A program made the translations under genes and the position numbers. Below the pieces are notes generated by a model that worked only from the letters and a program-made list of their open reading frames with translations, made no database searches and was not told the DNA's origin. From Miniimonas arenae (GTDB taxonomy: Bacteria > Actinomycetota > Actinomycetes > Actinomycetales > Beutenbergiaceae): a stretch of 64,000 bases of DNA. Position 1 is the first letter of the stretch. Each line of letters begins with the position of its first letter. Location of the stretch: assembly GCF_006351005.1 (NCBI RefSeq), contig NZ_VENP01000001.1, positions 124,001-188,000 on the forward strand. The letters run 5' to 3'. Below, one piece after another: positions 38,525 through 48,308 of this stretch.

Positions 38525-41500
38525 TCAGACGTCGGGATCGCCGGGCTCGCCGTCGCGCTCGATGCGCTGACCGATGACGGCGGACACGCCGTCGCCCCGC
38601 ATGGTCACCCCGTACAGGGCGTCCGCGATCTCCATCGTGCGCTTCTGGTGCGTGATGACGATGAGCTGGGAGCTGCTGCGCAGCTCGGCGAAGATCTCCA
38701 GGAGCCGACCGAGGTTGACGTCGTCGAGCGCGGCCTCGACCTCGTCCATGACGTAGAACGGGCTCGGGCGGGCGCGGAAGATCGCGACCAGCAGCGCCAC
38801 GGCCGTCAGCGAGCGCTCGCCACCGGACAGCAGCGACAGCCGCTTGACCTTCTTGCCCGGCGGGCGAGCCTCGACCTCGATCCCGGTGGTGAGCATGTCG
38901 TCGGGCTCGGTGAGCAGCAGCCGCCCCTCGCCGCCGGGGAAGAGCCGCGCGAACACGCCGCGGAACTCGCGCTCGGTGTCGACCCACGCCTCGGTGAACA
39001 CCTGCTCGACGCGCGCGTCGATCTCCTTGACGATCTCGAGCAGATCCGCGCGGGACTTGCGCACGTCGGCGAGCTGCTCCACGAGGAACGCGTGCCGCTC
39101 CTCCAGTGCCGCGTGCTCCTCCAGGGCCAGCGGGTTGACCTTGCCCAGCAGCGCCAGGGCGCGTTCGGCCGATCGCAGGCGCTTCTTCTGCCGGTCGCGG
39201 TCGTAGGGCTCGGTGGGGGTGCTCGCGTCCGGGTCGTCGGGGGCGTCGGTGGCTTCGGTGGCGTCGGTGGCGTCGGATCCCGCGACCCCGAGCAGCGGCA
39301 CCGGCACGTCGGGTCCGAACTCGGCCAGCAGGATCTCGGGGTCTAGTGCGAGCTCGTCCAGGCTGCGCTGCTCGAGGGCCTCCACCCGCATCCGCTGCTC
39401 GGCGCGCGCGAGCTCGTCGCGGTGGAACGCGTCGGTGAGCTCCGCCAGGCGCCGCGCGAGCACGTCGACCCGCGTGCGAGTCGTCGCGATCCGCTCGTCC
39501 ACCTCGGCCCGCTGCTGCTGGGCGGCGTCGCGGTCCTCCGCCGCGCGCGCGAGCGAGGTCTCCAGCAGCACGAGCGTGGCCGACGCCGCCTGCCGCACGC
39601 GGTCGGCCACCGCGGCGCGACGCTGCCGGGCCGCCTCGAGGCTCGCCGCCCGCGCCCGGGCGTCCCGCTCGACCCGGGCGGCCCGCTCGAGGCTCGCCGC
39701 GCGGCCGGCGGCCGCCCGCGTGCGCTCCTCGACGGTGCGCATGGCGAGGCGTGCGTCGGTCTCCGCGGAGCGGGCCGCGCGCGCCGCGTCGGCGCACGCG
39801 TCCCGGTGCTCGGTGGCGCGGTCGAGGTCGGCTGCCGCGTCGGCGGGCTCGGCCTGGGCCACCTCCAGGCGCGCGAGCAGGTCCGCGAGCTCGCTCTCGC
39901 GCTCCTCGCGGCCTGCCTCGGCGGCGGCGATCGCGGCCTCGGCCCGCTGCGCCTCGCCGCGCGCACCGCGGATCGCGGCGCTCAGCCGGCCCAGCCGCTC
40001 GGCGACGGCGGTGAACGCGGCGTCGGACGCGTGCAGGTCCGCCAGGGTGGCGTCGTAGGCCGCCTGCGCCGATGCGGCGCCCTCCCGCGCCGCCTGGAGC
40101 GCGAACCTCGCCCGGTCGCCGCGCTCACGCGCCGCGTCCCGCTCCCGCGCCGCCTCCTCGCGCGCCGCCGTGATCGCGAGCAGGTTGGCCTCGCCCGACA
40201 CCCCGCCGCTCGCGTGCGTCGCGGTCAGCACGTCGCCCTCGCGCGTCGCCACCACGCGCACCCCGGGTGCGGCGAGCGCCGCACGGGCCGCGCCGAGGTC
40301 CTCGACCAGCGCCACGCCGTCGAGCAGGCCGACGACGGCGGAGCGCACGTCCGCGCGGATCGTCACCTCCGCGAGGGCCCAGGTCGCCCCGGGGGGCGCG
40401 GCGGGCGCGTCGGGCGCAGCGGCGGGCGCGGCGGGCGCAGCGACGGCGGCGCTCGCCTCGGGCTCGCCGTCGGGGGCGTCCTGGGCGAGCACGAGCCGGG
40501 CGCGGCCGGCGTCGGTCTCGCGCACGCGGCGCAGCGCGTCGACCGCGGCGCCCACGCCGTCGACCACGGCCGCGTCCACCAGCTCACCGAGGGCCGCCGC
40601 GACGGCGGCCTCCCACCCGGGTGCGACCGCGAGGGCGTCGGCGAGCGGGCCGCGCAGGCCGGCCACGCCGTCGTCCGCGAGCAGGGCACCCGTGCCGTCA
40701 CCGCGCTCGGCCGAGAGCGCGAGGGCGTCGTGCCGCGCGGTCCAGCGGTCCGCGTCCCCGGTCGCGGTGCGCAGCTCGGCCTCGAGCCGCGCGATCTCCT
40801 CGCGCGCCTGCTCCAGCCGCGCGCTCGCGGACTCGTGCGCGGCGTCCAGGCCCTCCTCGCCGTCCTGCACCCCGGCGGCGGTGAGCTCGAGCTCGGCGAA
40901 CTCGACCTCGGCCTCGCTCGCGCGGCGGGACGCGTCTGTGAGCACCGCGCCGAGCCGCTCGAGCTCGGCCTGCTGGGCCTCGACGCGGCTGCGGACGGCG
41001 CCGACCTTGCCCGCGAGCCGGGCCAGGCCCTCGCGGCGGTCGGCGACGCCCCGGTGCACGGCGGCGAGCTCCTTCTCGGCCGCCGCGGCCGCCTCCTCCG
41101 CGACCCGCCGGGCGCCGAGCGCGGCCTCGAGCGCCGCCGTCGCCGCCGCGAGCTCGGCGCGGGTCAGCCGCTCCGCCTCCCGCGCGCGCTCGGCCTGCGC
41201 GTCCAGGTCGTCCGGGTCGGGGCCGTCGTGCTGCGCGACCGCCGTGCCGAGCAGCCGGCACCGCTCGTCGGCGAGCGTCGCCGTGCCGCGCAGCCGCTCG
41301 CGCACCCCGGACAGCCGGTACCAGACCTCGGTCGCCTCGGCGACGGCGGGCGCGAGCCGCGCGCCCTCGGCCTCCGTCCGGGCGAGCTCGGCGCGCGCCG
41401 TCTCGAGCGCGGCCTCGACCTCCTCACGGGCGGCCTCCAGCGCCGTGACGTCGGCGACCTCGGCGGCGTGCGCGGCCCGCGCCTGGGCGAGGTCGTCGGC

Positions 41501-42190
41501 GAGGAGGCGGGCGCGTGCGTCGCGCAGGTCGGCCTGGACGGTCGCGGCACGCCGGGCGACCTCGGCCTGCCGGGCGAGCGGGCCGAGCTGACGCCGGATC
41601 TCGCCCACGAGGTCGGTGAGCCGGGCGAGGTTCGCCGCCGTCGACTCGAGCTTGCGCAGCGCCTTCTCCTTGCGCTTGCGGTGCTTGAGGATGCCCGCGG
41701 CCTCCTCGATGAAGCCGCGGCGCTCCTCGGGCGTGGCGCGCAGCACGGCGTCGAGCTGGCCCTGCCCCACGATGACGTGCATCTGCCGCCCGAGCCCGGA
41801 GTCGGAGAGCAGGTCCTGGATGTCGAGCAGCCGGCAGGGCGTGCCGTTGATCGCGTACTCCGAGCCGCCGGAGGAGAACATGGTCCGCGAGATCGTGACC
41901 TCGGCGTAGTCGATCGGCAGCGCGCCGTCGGAGTTGTCGATCGTGAGGGCGACCTCGGCGCGCCCGAGCGGGGGGCGCGAGGAGGTGCCGGCGAAGATGA
42001 CGTCGGACATCTGTCCGCCGCGCAGCGACTTCGCGCCCTGCTCCCCCATCACCCACGCGAGGGCGTCGACGACGTTCGACTTGCCCGAGCCGTTGGGGCC
42101 CACGACGCACGTGATGCCCGGCTCGAGGTGCAGGGTGGTCGCGGACGCGAACGACTTGAAGCCGCGCAGCGTCAACGTCCGCAGGTACAC
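38525..42190 (-). CDS. smc: Chromosome segregation protein SMC
   Basis: Condensin ATPase of 1221 residues. Head: Walker A VVGPNGSGKSNVVDALAWVM near residue 30; C-terminal signature LLSGGERSLTAVALLVA and Walker B YVMDEVEAALDDVNL. Two long coiled coils rich in Ala/Glu/Arg surround the hinge (~510-680; DGVAGLRGPLADALAV, TREGDVLTATHASGGVSGE). The hinge has an Ala/Pro-rich insertion (ASAAVAAPAAPAAAP), and an acidic insertion DATDATEATDAPDDPDAS lies near the C-terminal head. Located between ndk and the ftsY pair. Confidence 0.97.
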   Translation of the reverse strand: MYLRTLTLRGFKSFASATTLHLEPGITCVVGPNGSGKSNVVDALAWVMGEQGAKSLRGGQMSDVIFAGTSSRPPLGRAEVALTIDNSDGALPIDYAEVTISRTMFSSGGSEYAINGTPCRLLDIQDLLSDSGLGRQMHVIVGQGQLDAVLRATPEERRGFIEEAAGILKHRKRKEKALRKLESTAANLARLTDLVGEIRRQLGPLARQAEVARRAATVQADLRDARARLLADDLAQARAAHAAEVADVTALEAAREEVEAALETARAELARTEAEGARLAPAVAEATEVWYRLSGVRERLRGTATLADERCRLLGTAVAQHDGPDPDDLDAQAERAREAERLTRAELAAATAALEAALGARRVAEEAAAAAEKELAAVHRGVADRREGLARLAGKVGAVRSRVEAQQAELERLGAVLTDASRRASEAEVEFAELELTAAGVQDGEEGLDAAHESASARLEQAREEIARLEAELRTATGDADRWTARHDALALSAERGDGTGALLADDGVAGLRGPLADALAVAPGWEAAVAAALGELVDAAVVDGVGAAVDALRRVRETDAGRARLVLAQDAPDGEPEASAAVAAPAAPAAAPDAPAAPPGATWALAEVTIRADVRSAVVGLLDGVALVEDLGAARAALAAPGVRVVATREGDVLTATHASGGVSGEANLLAITAAREEAARERDAARERGDRARFALQAAREGAASAQAAYDATLADLHASDAAFTAVAERLGRLSAAIRGARGEAQRAEAAIAAAEAGREERESELADLLARLEVAQAEPADAAADLDRATEHRDACADAARAARSAETDARLAMRTVEERTRAAAGRAASLERAARVERDARARAASLEAARQRRAAVADRVRQAASATLVLLETSLARAAEDRDAAQQQRAEVDERIATTRTRVDVLARRLAELTDAFHRDELARAEQRMRVEALEQRSLDELALDPEILLAEFGPDVPVPLLGVAGSDATDATEATDAPDDPDASTPTEPYDRDRQKKRLRSAERALALLGKVNPLALEEHAALEERHAFLVEQLADVRKSRADLLEIVKEIDARVEQVFTEAWVDTEREFRGVFARLFPGGEGRLLLTEPDDMLTTGIEVEARPPGKKVKRLSLLSGGERSLTAVALLVAIFRARPSPFYVMDEVEAALDDVNLGRLLEIFAELRSSSQLIVITHQKRTMEIADALYGVTMRGDGVSAVIGQRIERDGEPGDPDV

Positions 42191-42252
42191 GCCTGGAACT
42201 CTATGGGGTCGTGCGGCCGCGGCCGGGCAGCCCGCGACCTGCGGTGGCGTCG

Positions 42253-42372
42253 AAGTGGCCGGCCGGCGCGGTCTCCGGCGCGGTCATCAGCGCGGCGCTC
42301 GGCGCGGTCATCGGCGCGGCGCTCGGCGCCGTGCTCGCCGGCGTGCTCGGCGCCGTCCGTGCCGTGCGTGCC
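42253..42372. repeat. 24-bp tandem repeat between ndk and smc
   Basis: Two near-identical 24-base copies (42277-42300, 42301-42324, one mismatch) flanked by degenerate copies. The plus strand can be read as a Gly/Ala/Val-rich zipper-like peptide (AGAVSGAVISAALGAVIG) from GTG 42211 or 42244; the minus strand as RADDRAERRADD. No good Shine-Dalgarno for either, so probably noncoding. The 201-bp gap has no other feature. Confidence 0.6.
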
Positions 42373-42391
42373 GACCACGCGCGCCGATCCG

Positions 42392-42814
42392 TCAGGACGG
42401 GAACCAGAGCGCGATCTCGCGCTCGGCGGACTCCGGGGAGTCGGAGGCGTGCACGAGGTTGCGCTGCACCTTCTCGCCCGTGTCGGCGCCGAGGTCGCCG
42501 CGGATCGAGCCGGGCGCGGCGGCCGTGGGGTCGGTCGCGCCGATGATCGTGCGCACGCCCTCGATCACCCGGAAGCCCTCCACGACCACGGCCACGAGCG
42601 GGCCGGAGCCCATGAACTCCAGGAGCGGGGCGTAGAACGGCTTGCCGACGTGCTCGGCGTAGTGCGCCTCGAGCAGCGGCGTGTCCGCCGTGCGCAGGTC
42701 GAGGGCGGTGAGGCGGTACCCCTTGGCCTCGATGCGGCGGAGGATCTCGCCGGTGAGGTTGCGGGCGACGCCGTCGGGCTTGACGAGGACGAGGGTGCGC
42801 TGAACGTCGGTCAC
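42392..42814 (-). CDS. ndk: Nucleoside diphosphate kinase
   Basis: Balances NTP/dNTP pools by phosphotransfer through a catalytic His. 140 residues: QRTLVLVKPDGVARNLTGEI start, RTIIGATDPTAAAPGSIRGD, and the active-site segment RNLVHASDSPESAEREIALW with the phospho-His. Slightly longer loop than usual. Normally directly followed or preceded by DUF4233 and folC; here DUF4233 is retained 12 bp upstream. Confidence 0.97.
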   Translation of the reverse strand: MTDVQRTLVLVKPDGVARNLTGEILRRIEAKGYRLTALDLRTADTPLLEAHYAEHVGKPFYAPLLEFMGSGPLVAVVVEGFRVIEGVRTIIGATDPTAAAPGSIRGDLGADTGEKVQRNLVHASDSPESAEREIALWFPS

Positions 42815-42825
42815 GGGTCGTGACC

Positions 42826-43374
42826 CTACCGCCCGGGCTCGGTGGCGCTCGTCCCGCCCGGGTCTCCGGCGGACCCGGTGTCGGCGGGGGTGCCGCGCTC
42901 GGTGTCGGCGTCCCCGTCAGCCGTGCCGTCGACCCCGCCGGCGGCACGCCAGTGCGCCAGCTCGGCGACGTGCCGCTCGGCCCGCTCGCGGTCGATCCGC
43001 GCCCCGACCCGCAGCGACACGACCCACACCACCCCGAACACCACGGCCACGGTGAGCAGGTGCGCGCGGAGGTCGGCCATGAGCAGGCCGGCCACCAGGA
43101 GCGCCACCTGGATCGCCGAGCCGAGCACGTAGCCCGCCCGCGAGCGCAGCGACCCGGCCGCGACGAGGCACAGCACGGCCGCGCCCGCGCCGACGGCGAG
43201 GATCGCCGGCGTCGGCGCGGAGCGCAGCCCGTAGGCGGCCACGGCCGCGAAGAACACCACGAAGGCCTCGAGCCCGAGCACGGTCGAGCAGAACATCCGC
43301 AGCGCCGACCGGGGCGCACGCGGCGGCGGGCCGGGGTCGGTGGCGTCGGGACTGGTCGCGTCGGGATCGGTCAC
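42826..43374 (-). CDS. DUF4233 membrane protein
   Basis: 182 residues from GTG 43374, chosen because AGGAGGG lies 10 bases upstream; longer GTG starts (43383, 43410) have poor spacing. About four TM segments (FCSTVLGLEAFVVFFAAVAA, AILAVGAGAAVLCLVAAG, VALLVAGLLMADLRAHLL, VVFGVVWVVSLRVG) and a soluble acidic tail. The family sits between folC and ndk in most actinobacteria; function unknown. Here the dha genes lie where folC should be. Confidence 0.87.
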   Translation of the reverse strand: MTDPDATSPDATDPGPPPRAPRSALRMFCSTVLGLEAFVVFFAAVAAYGLRSAPTPAILAVGAGAAVLCLVAAGSLRSRAGYVLGSAIQVALLVAGLLMADLRAHLLTVAVVFGVVWVVSLRVGARIDRERAERHVAELAHWRAAGGVDGTADGDADTERGTPADTGSAGDPGGTSATEPGR

Positions 43375-43399
43375 CGCGCCCACTCCCTCCTGCGTCGGG

Positions 43400-44161
43400 C
43401 TAGAGCTCACCGAAACCGCTCTCGAACGTGTGCGCGACGGCGTCGATCGCCTCGTGCGCCTCGGGTCCGGTCGCGGCGAGGGTCACCTCGAGCCCCTGGG
43501 TGAGCCCGAGCCCCATGAGCGAGAGCAGGCTGCCTGCGTCCACGCCGTCGATCGTGACCTCGGCGTCGAACGACGCCGCGAGCTGGGCGAGCGTGGCGGC
43601 CGGGCGGGCGTGCAGGCCCTGCGGGTTCGTCACCCTGACCCGCCGGCTCACCGCTCCCGAGGCGGTCGGGACCGCAGCGCGGTCGTTGGAGGCGTCCGAG
43701 CCGGTGACCCCGCGGGGCTGCTCCGGGTCGAGCTCGTCCTGTACCTGCCGGGTCGCGGCGGCCGCGGCGGCCACGACGTCGCGCACCGAGCCGCCGGTCT
43801 GCGCGGCGACGGCGGCCGCGACCGCCCCCTCGACGAACGCGCCCCCGGCGAGCACCACGCGGGAGTCCTCGAGCGCCTCGACGACCGACTCGGCCGTCAT
43901 CCGGGCCGAGCCGATGTCGGCGAGGATCACCACGCCGTCGCAGCCCGCGTCCAGCTCGGCCGCGACGGCGCGCTCGACGACGTCGAAGCTCGTGCCGAGT
44001 CGCGCGTCGTCGGTGCCGCCCGCGGGGCGGAGCACGACGTCGGGCGCCATCTGGGCGGCGAGCTCGACCACCCCGGCGGCGAGCAGCGCGGAGTGCGAGA
44101 CGAGGACGAGGCCGGTGGTGCTCTCGGTCCGGCCCGGACCGCCGGGGCGGCGCAGGCTCAT
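43400..44161 (-). CDS. dhaM: Dihydroxyacetone kinase phosphotransfer subunit DhaM (EIIA-HPr)
   Basis: Donates phosphate from the PTS to the ADP bound by DhaL. 253 residues from ATG 44161 (MSLRRPGGPGRTESTTGLVL). EIIA-Man-like domain with phospho-His in LVLVSHSALLAAGVVELA; then, after an acidic linker, an HPr domain with phospho-His in NPQGLHARPAATLAQLAA and the SLLSLMGLGLTQG helix. No enzyme I domain is attached, so it needs general EI or HPr. The ATG overlaps the dhaL stop (ATGA). Confidence 0.93.
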   Translation of the reverse strand: MSLRRPGGPGRTESTTGLVLVSHSALLAAGVVELAAQMAPDVVLRPAGGTDDARLGTSFDVVERAVAAELDAGCDGVVILADIGSARMTAESVVEALEDSRVVLAGGAFVEGAVAAAVAAQTGGSVRDVVAAAAAATRQVQDELDPEQPRGVTGSDASNDRAAVPTASGAVSRRVRVTNPQGLHARPAATLAQLAASFDAEVTIDGVDAGSLLSLMGLGLTQGLEVTLAATGPEAHEAIDAVAHTFESGFGEL

Positions 44162-44792
44162 GCCTGCGCCGCCCGGGCGGCCGCATCGAGCAGGAGCGCG
44201 CTGGAGGCCGCACCCGGGTCGCGGTGGCCGACGCTGCGCTCGCCGAGGTAGCTCGCGCGGCCCTTGAGCGCCACGAGCGGATCGGTGTCCACGGCGCCCT
44301 GCTGCGCCGCGTCGGCGGCTGCGCGCAGGACCTCCGCCGGGCTCGCTCCCGAGGCGGCCGACGACTGGGCCGCGGCGACGGCGGGGGTCCACGCGTCGAC
44401 CATCGTCTTGTCACCCACGTTGGCCTTGCCGCGCGCGACGATGCCCTCGAGCCCGGCGTCGAGCAGGGTGTGCACGCCCTCGGCGTCGATCTCCGGCGCG
44501 TCGCTCACCTTGGCCGCACGCAGGAACGCCGTGCCGTAGAGCGGGCCAGCGGCGCCGCCGACGGTCGACATCAGGGTGGTCGCGACGAGCTTGAGCACCC
44601 CGCCGACCGTCTCGGCGCTGGAGCCGTCGACCGCGGCGGCCACCGCGGTGAAGCCGCGGGCGAGGTTCTCGCCGTGGTCGCCGTCGCCGATCTCGCGGTC
44701 GAGCTCGGACAGCTCGACCCGGTGCTCGACGACGGTCTCGGTGGCCAGGGTGACGAATCGCCGCGCCCACGCGACGTCGAGGGTGGCTGCGC

Positions 44793-44796
<4 letters not shown>
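44158..44796 (-). CDS. dhaL: Dihydroxyacetone kinase ADP-binding subunit DhaL
   Basis: Transfers phosphate to dihydroxyacetone held by DhaK, with tightly bound ADP. 212 residues from GTG 44796 (VSAATLDVAWARRFVTLATE). Metal/ADP-binding motif ELDREIGDGDHGENLARGF with the conserved Asp residues, TLMSTVGGAAGPLYGTAFLRA, GDKTMVDAWTPA and LGERSVGHRDPGAASSALLL. Start overlaps the dhaK stop (GTGA), end overlaps dhaM. Confidence 0.94.
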
Positions 44797-45791
<995 letters not shown>

Positions 45792-45837
45792 GTCGAGCTC
45801 CTTCGCTGCGTGTCTTGCTCCGCCGGGTCTCCCCCGA

Positions 45838-45861
45838 CCCACGCGCCGGAGCACGCGTGGG
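45838..45861. promoter_or_regulatory. Inverted repeat upstream of dhaK, possible operator
   Basis: CCCACGCG-N8-CGCGTGGG, perfect 8-base arms, 47 bases before the dhaK start. It could be an operator for a regulator of the dha operon or an mRNA hairpin in the leader; no regulator gene is adjacent. Confidence 0.45.
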
Positions 45862-45958
45862 CCACGTCCCACTCTGCACCCGCACGGTCATCCGTGCGAG
45901 CAGTGTGCACGGGCGTGCCGACGCGGTGCCTCGCAGTGGCCGTCCGTGCGCCCACCCC

Positions 45959-46068
45959 GTTCGCGAGGTACTTTCCGTCCTTTCGCGAGAGGAAGTCCGT
46001 CCTTTCGCGAGGTGCTTTTCGTCCTTTCGCGAGGTGCCTTTCGTCCTTTCGCGAGAGGATCTCCGTCG
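45959..46068 (-). repeat. Array 1: five 22-bp repeats downstream of the kinase gene
   Basis: Five units with an exact 22-base period, each starting TTTCGCGAG and ending TCCGTCC or a close variant, with the palindrome TCGCGA in every unit. Two versions occur: GAGGTACTTTCCGTCC-like and GAGAGGANNTCCGTCC-like. The array lies 22 bases past the kinase stop and upstream of dhaK. No spacers between units. Confidence 0.9.
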
Positions 46069-46090
46069 CCCGCCTGCGCGGAGCGACCTC

Positions 46091-46735
46091 TCAGGCGAGC
46101 GAGCCCGGCACGACGAGGTCGGCGCGGTCCCGGGTCGACTCGACCACGACGGCGTTGGGCCCGTCGACCTCGGCGGCCCACGCCGTCGCCGCCTCCACCG
46201 AACGCTGCCGGGAGTGCCGCGCGACGAGGCGGCGGGTGCGCTCGCCGTCGGGCGTGCTGACGAACCACACCTCGTCGAGCGCGGCACGCACCTCGTCCCA
46301 GGGCGCCTGCGCGACGAGGAGGTAGTTGCCCTCTGTGACGACGATCCGGTGCGCGGGCTCGACGGCGATCTCCGCCGCGATCGGTTCGCCCACCTCGCGG
46401 CGGTAGCTGGGCGCGTACACCGTCCGGTCGACCTCGTGGCGCAGCCGGGTGAGCAGCGCGAGGTAGCCCCAGCCGTCGAAGGTGTCGAGCGCGCCCTTGC
46501 GGCCGCTCCGCCCGAGCGCCGCGAGGGTCCGGTTCGCCAGGTGGAAGCCGTCCATCGGCACGTGCACGGCGTCGGGTCCGAGCTCGGCCACGAGCCCGGT
46601 CGCGAGGGTCGTCTTGCCCGCACCCGGGCTCCCGGTCAGGCCGAGAAGCACGCGACCCGGCGGCGTGCCGGGCGACGACGGCGTGCCGAGCGTCCGCACG
46701 CGGGCCACGAGTGCGTCGAGAGAGTCGGCGATCAC
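46091..46735 (-). CDS. P-loop nucleoside/nucleotide kinase-like protein
   Basis: 214 residues of the uridine kinase/pantothenate kinase-like superfamily. Walker [21 protein letters not shown] near residue 30, PMDGFHLANRTLAALGRSGR, YAPSYRREVGEPIAAEI, VVTEGNYLL (Walker B-like) and DEVWFVSTPDGERTRRLVAR, then RHSRQRSVEAATAW. The substrate is not clear; members phosphorylate nucleosides or sugars such as fructose. The gene stands between folC and dhaK and is flanked on both sides by arrays of a 22-bp repeat in inverted orientation. Confidence 0.85.
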   Translation of the reverse strand: MIADSLDALVARVRTLGTPSSPGTPPGRVLLGLTGSPGAGKTTLATGLVAELGPDAVHVPMDGFHLANRTLAALGRSGRKGALDTFDGWGYLALLTRLRHEVDRTVYAPSYRREVGEPIAAEIAVEPAHRIVVTEGNYLLVAQAPWDEVRAALDEVWFVSTPDGERTRRLVARHSRQRSVEAATAWAAEVDGPNAVVVESTRDRADLVVPGSLA

Positions 46736-46785
46736 GCCGACAGCCTGACACGTGGGCGGCGGCCGCGGCCCATCGACCGTGCCGA

Positions 46786-46873
46786 CGACCGGGATCCTCT
46801 CGCGAAAGGACGGAAAGTACCTCGCGAAAGGACGGACATCCTCTCGCGAAAGGACGGAAAGTACCTCGCGAAC
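46786..46873 (+). repeat. Array 2: four 22-bp repeats upstream of the kinase gene, inverted to array 1
   Basis: Units 46786-46807, 46808-46829, 46830-46851 and 46852-46873 have the same 22-base period and are the reverse complement of array 1 units; the two unit types alternate strictly (CATCCTCTCGCGAAA type, AAGTACCTCGCGAAA type). The array ends one base before the folC stop triplet (46875). Confidence 0.9.
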
Positions 46874-46874
46874 G

Positions 46875-48308
46875 TCAGGGGCGGCCGAACAGCGCGCGCA
46901 CCTCCGCCGCCAGCACCACGGACCCCAGCGCGATGACGCCGGCCCCCGTCCCCACGCCCATGGCCTCGGACTCCGCCAGCTCGGCGGCCAGCGTCAACGC
47001 GTCGGAGAGCCGGTCGGCCACGTGCACGCGGTCCTCCCCGAACACGTCGCGGGCCAGCTCGGCGAGGTCCTCCAGCTCCATGGACCGCACGGAGGAGGAG
47101 TGCGTCACGACGATCTCGTCCAGCACCGGCTCGAGCTCGGCGAGGATCCCCTCGACGTCCTTGTCCCCCATCACGCCGAACACGCCGACGAGCCGCTCGA
47201 ACGCGAACGCCTCCTCGAGCGTGGCGACGGCGGCCCGCGCCCCCGCGGGGTTGTGCGCCGCGTCGACGAGCACGGTCGGCGAGGACCGCACCAGCTCCAT
47301 CCGCCCGGGCGAGGTCACGCCGGCGAACGCCGCCTCGACCACCTCGCCCGGCAGCGCGACGCCGCCGAGGAACGCCTCGACGGCGGCGACGGCGAGCAGC
47401 GCGTTGTGCGCCTGGTGCTCGCCGTGCAGCGGGACGAACACGTCCTCGTACACCGCGCCGATGCCGCGCAGCGTGACGACCTGACCGCCCACCGCGACCG
47501 ACCGCGCGAGCACCGCGAGCCCGGGCGTGAGCAGCAGCTCCTCGCCCTCGACGTCGTCGGGCACCTCGACCACGACCCGCGCGCCGACCGCCTCGGCCCA
47601 GTCGAGCACCACGGCGAGCGCCTCGTCGCTCTGGCGCGCGAGGACCGCCGTCGCGCCCGGCTTGATGATCCCGGACTTCACGCCCGCGATCTCGGCGACG
47701 GTGTGCCCGAGCCAGCGCTCGTGGTCCAGCGCGATCGGGGTGAGCACGGCGACCTCGGCGTCCACGACATTCGTGGAGTCCCACTCCCCGCCCATGCCGA
47801 CCTCGAGCACCGCGACGTCCACCGGCGCGTCCGCGAACGCGGCGAACGCCATGGCCGTGAGCACCTCGAAGAACGACAGGATCCCGGTCGCGCCGTACTT
47901 GCCCGACGCGACGAGCTCGTCGTCGACCAGCCCGACGTACGGCGCGATGTCGTCCCACGTGCGCACCCAGGCCTCGGCGCTGATCGGCTCGCCGTCGATC
48001 GCGATGCGCTCACGCACGTTCGCCAGGTGCGGCGACGTGAACCGCCCGGTGCGCAGGTTCAGCTCGCGCAGCAGCGCGTCGATCATCCGCGCGGTCGACG
48101 TCTTGCCGTTCGTCCCCGTGAGGTGGATGGCCCGGAAGGAGCGCTGCGGCTCCCCCAGCAGGTCCACGATCCGGCGCACCCGGTCGATCGTCGGGTCGAA
48201 GTCGTGCTCCGGAGTGCGGCGCAGGATCTCGTGGTAGATCTCCCGCGCCCGCGCCTCGATCGCGCGGTCCTCCTCGCGGCGCGACGCGTCCGCACCGCCC
48301 CGGCTCAC
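46875..48308 (-). CDS. folC: Folylpolyglutamate/dihydrofolate synthase FolC
   Basis: Adds glutamate to dihydropteroate and folates; Mur-ligase fold. 477 residues from GTG 48308, which overlaps the ileS stop. Motifs: P-loop [36 protein letters not shown], the [20 protein letters not shown] segment, [20 protein letters not shown] and [15 protein letters not shown]. Immediately downstream of ileS. The next genes are array 2 and the kinase, not DUF4233 as in most relatives. Confidence 0.96.
   Translation of the reverse strand: MSRGGADASRREEDRAIEARAREIYHEILRRTPEHDFDPTIDRVRRIVDLLGEPQRSFRAIHLTGTNGKTSTARMIDALLRELNLRTGRFTSPHLANVRERIAIDGEPISAEAWVRTWDDIAPYVGLVDDELVASGKYGATGILSFFEVLTAMAFAAFADAPVDVAVLEVGMGGEWDSTNVVDAEVAVLTPIALDHERWLGHTVAEIAGVKSGIIKPGATAVLARQSDEALAVVLDWAEAVGARVVVEVPDDVEGEELLLTPGLAVLARSVAVGGQVVTLRGIGAVYEDVFVPLHGEHQAHNALLAVAAVEAFLGGVALPGEVVEAAFAGVTSPGRMELVRSSPTVLVDAAHNPAGARAAVATLEEAFAFERLVGVFGVMGDKDVEGILAELEPVLDEIVVTHSSSVRSMELEDLAELARDVFGEDRVHVADRLSDALTLAAELAESEAMGVGTGAGVIALGSVVLAAEVRALFGRP

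Noticed and set aside
38067-38577. Plus-strand frames across the smc-ftsY gap
   Set aside because: Antisense to the small membrane protein and smc 3' end; no start context or domain.
45959-46873. CRISPR array
   Set aside because: The 22-bp repeats are directly adjacent with no spacers, the two arrays are inverted, and no cas genes are present.
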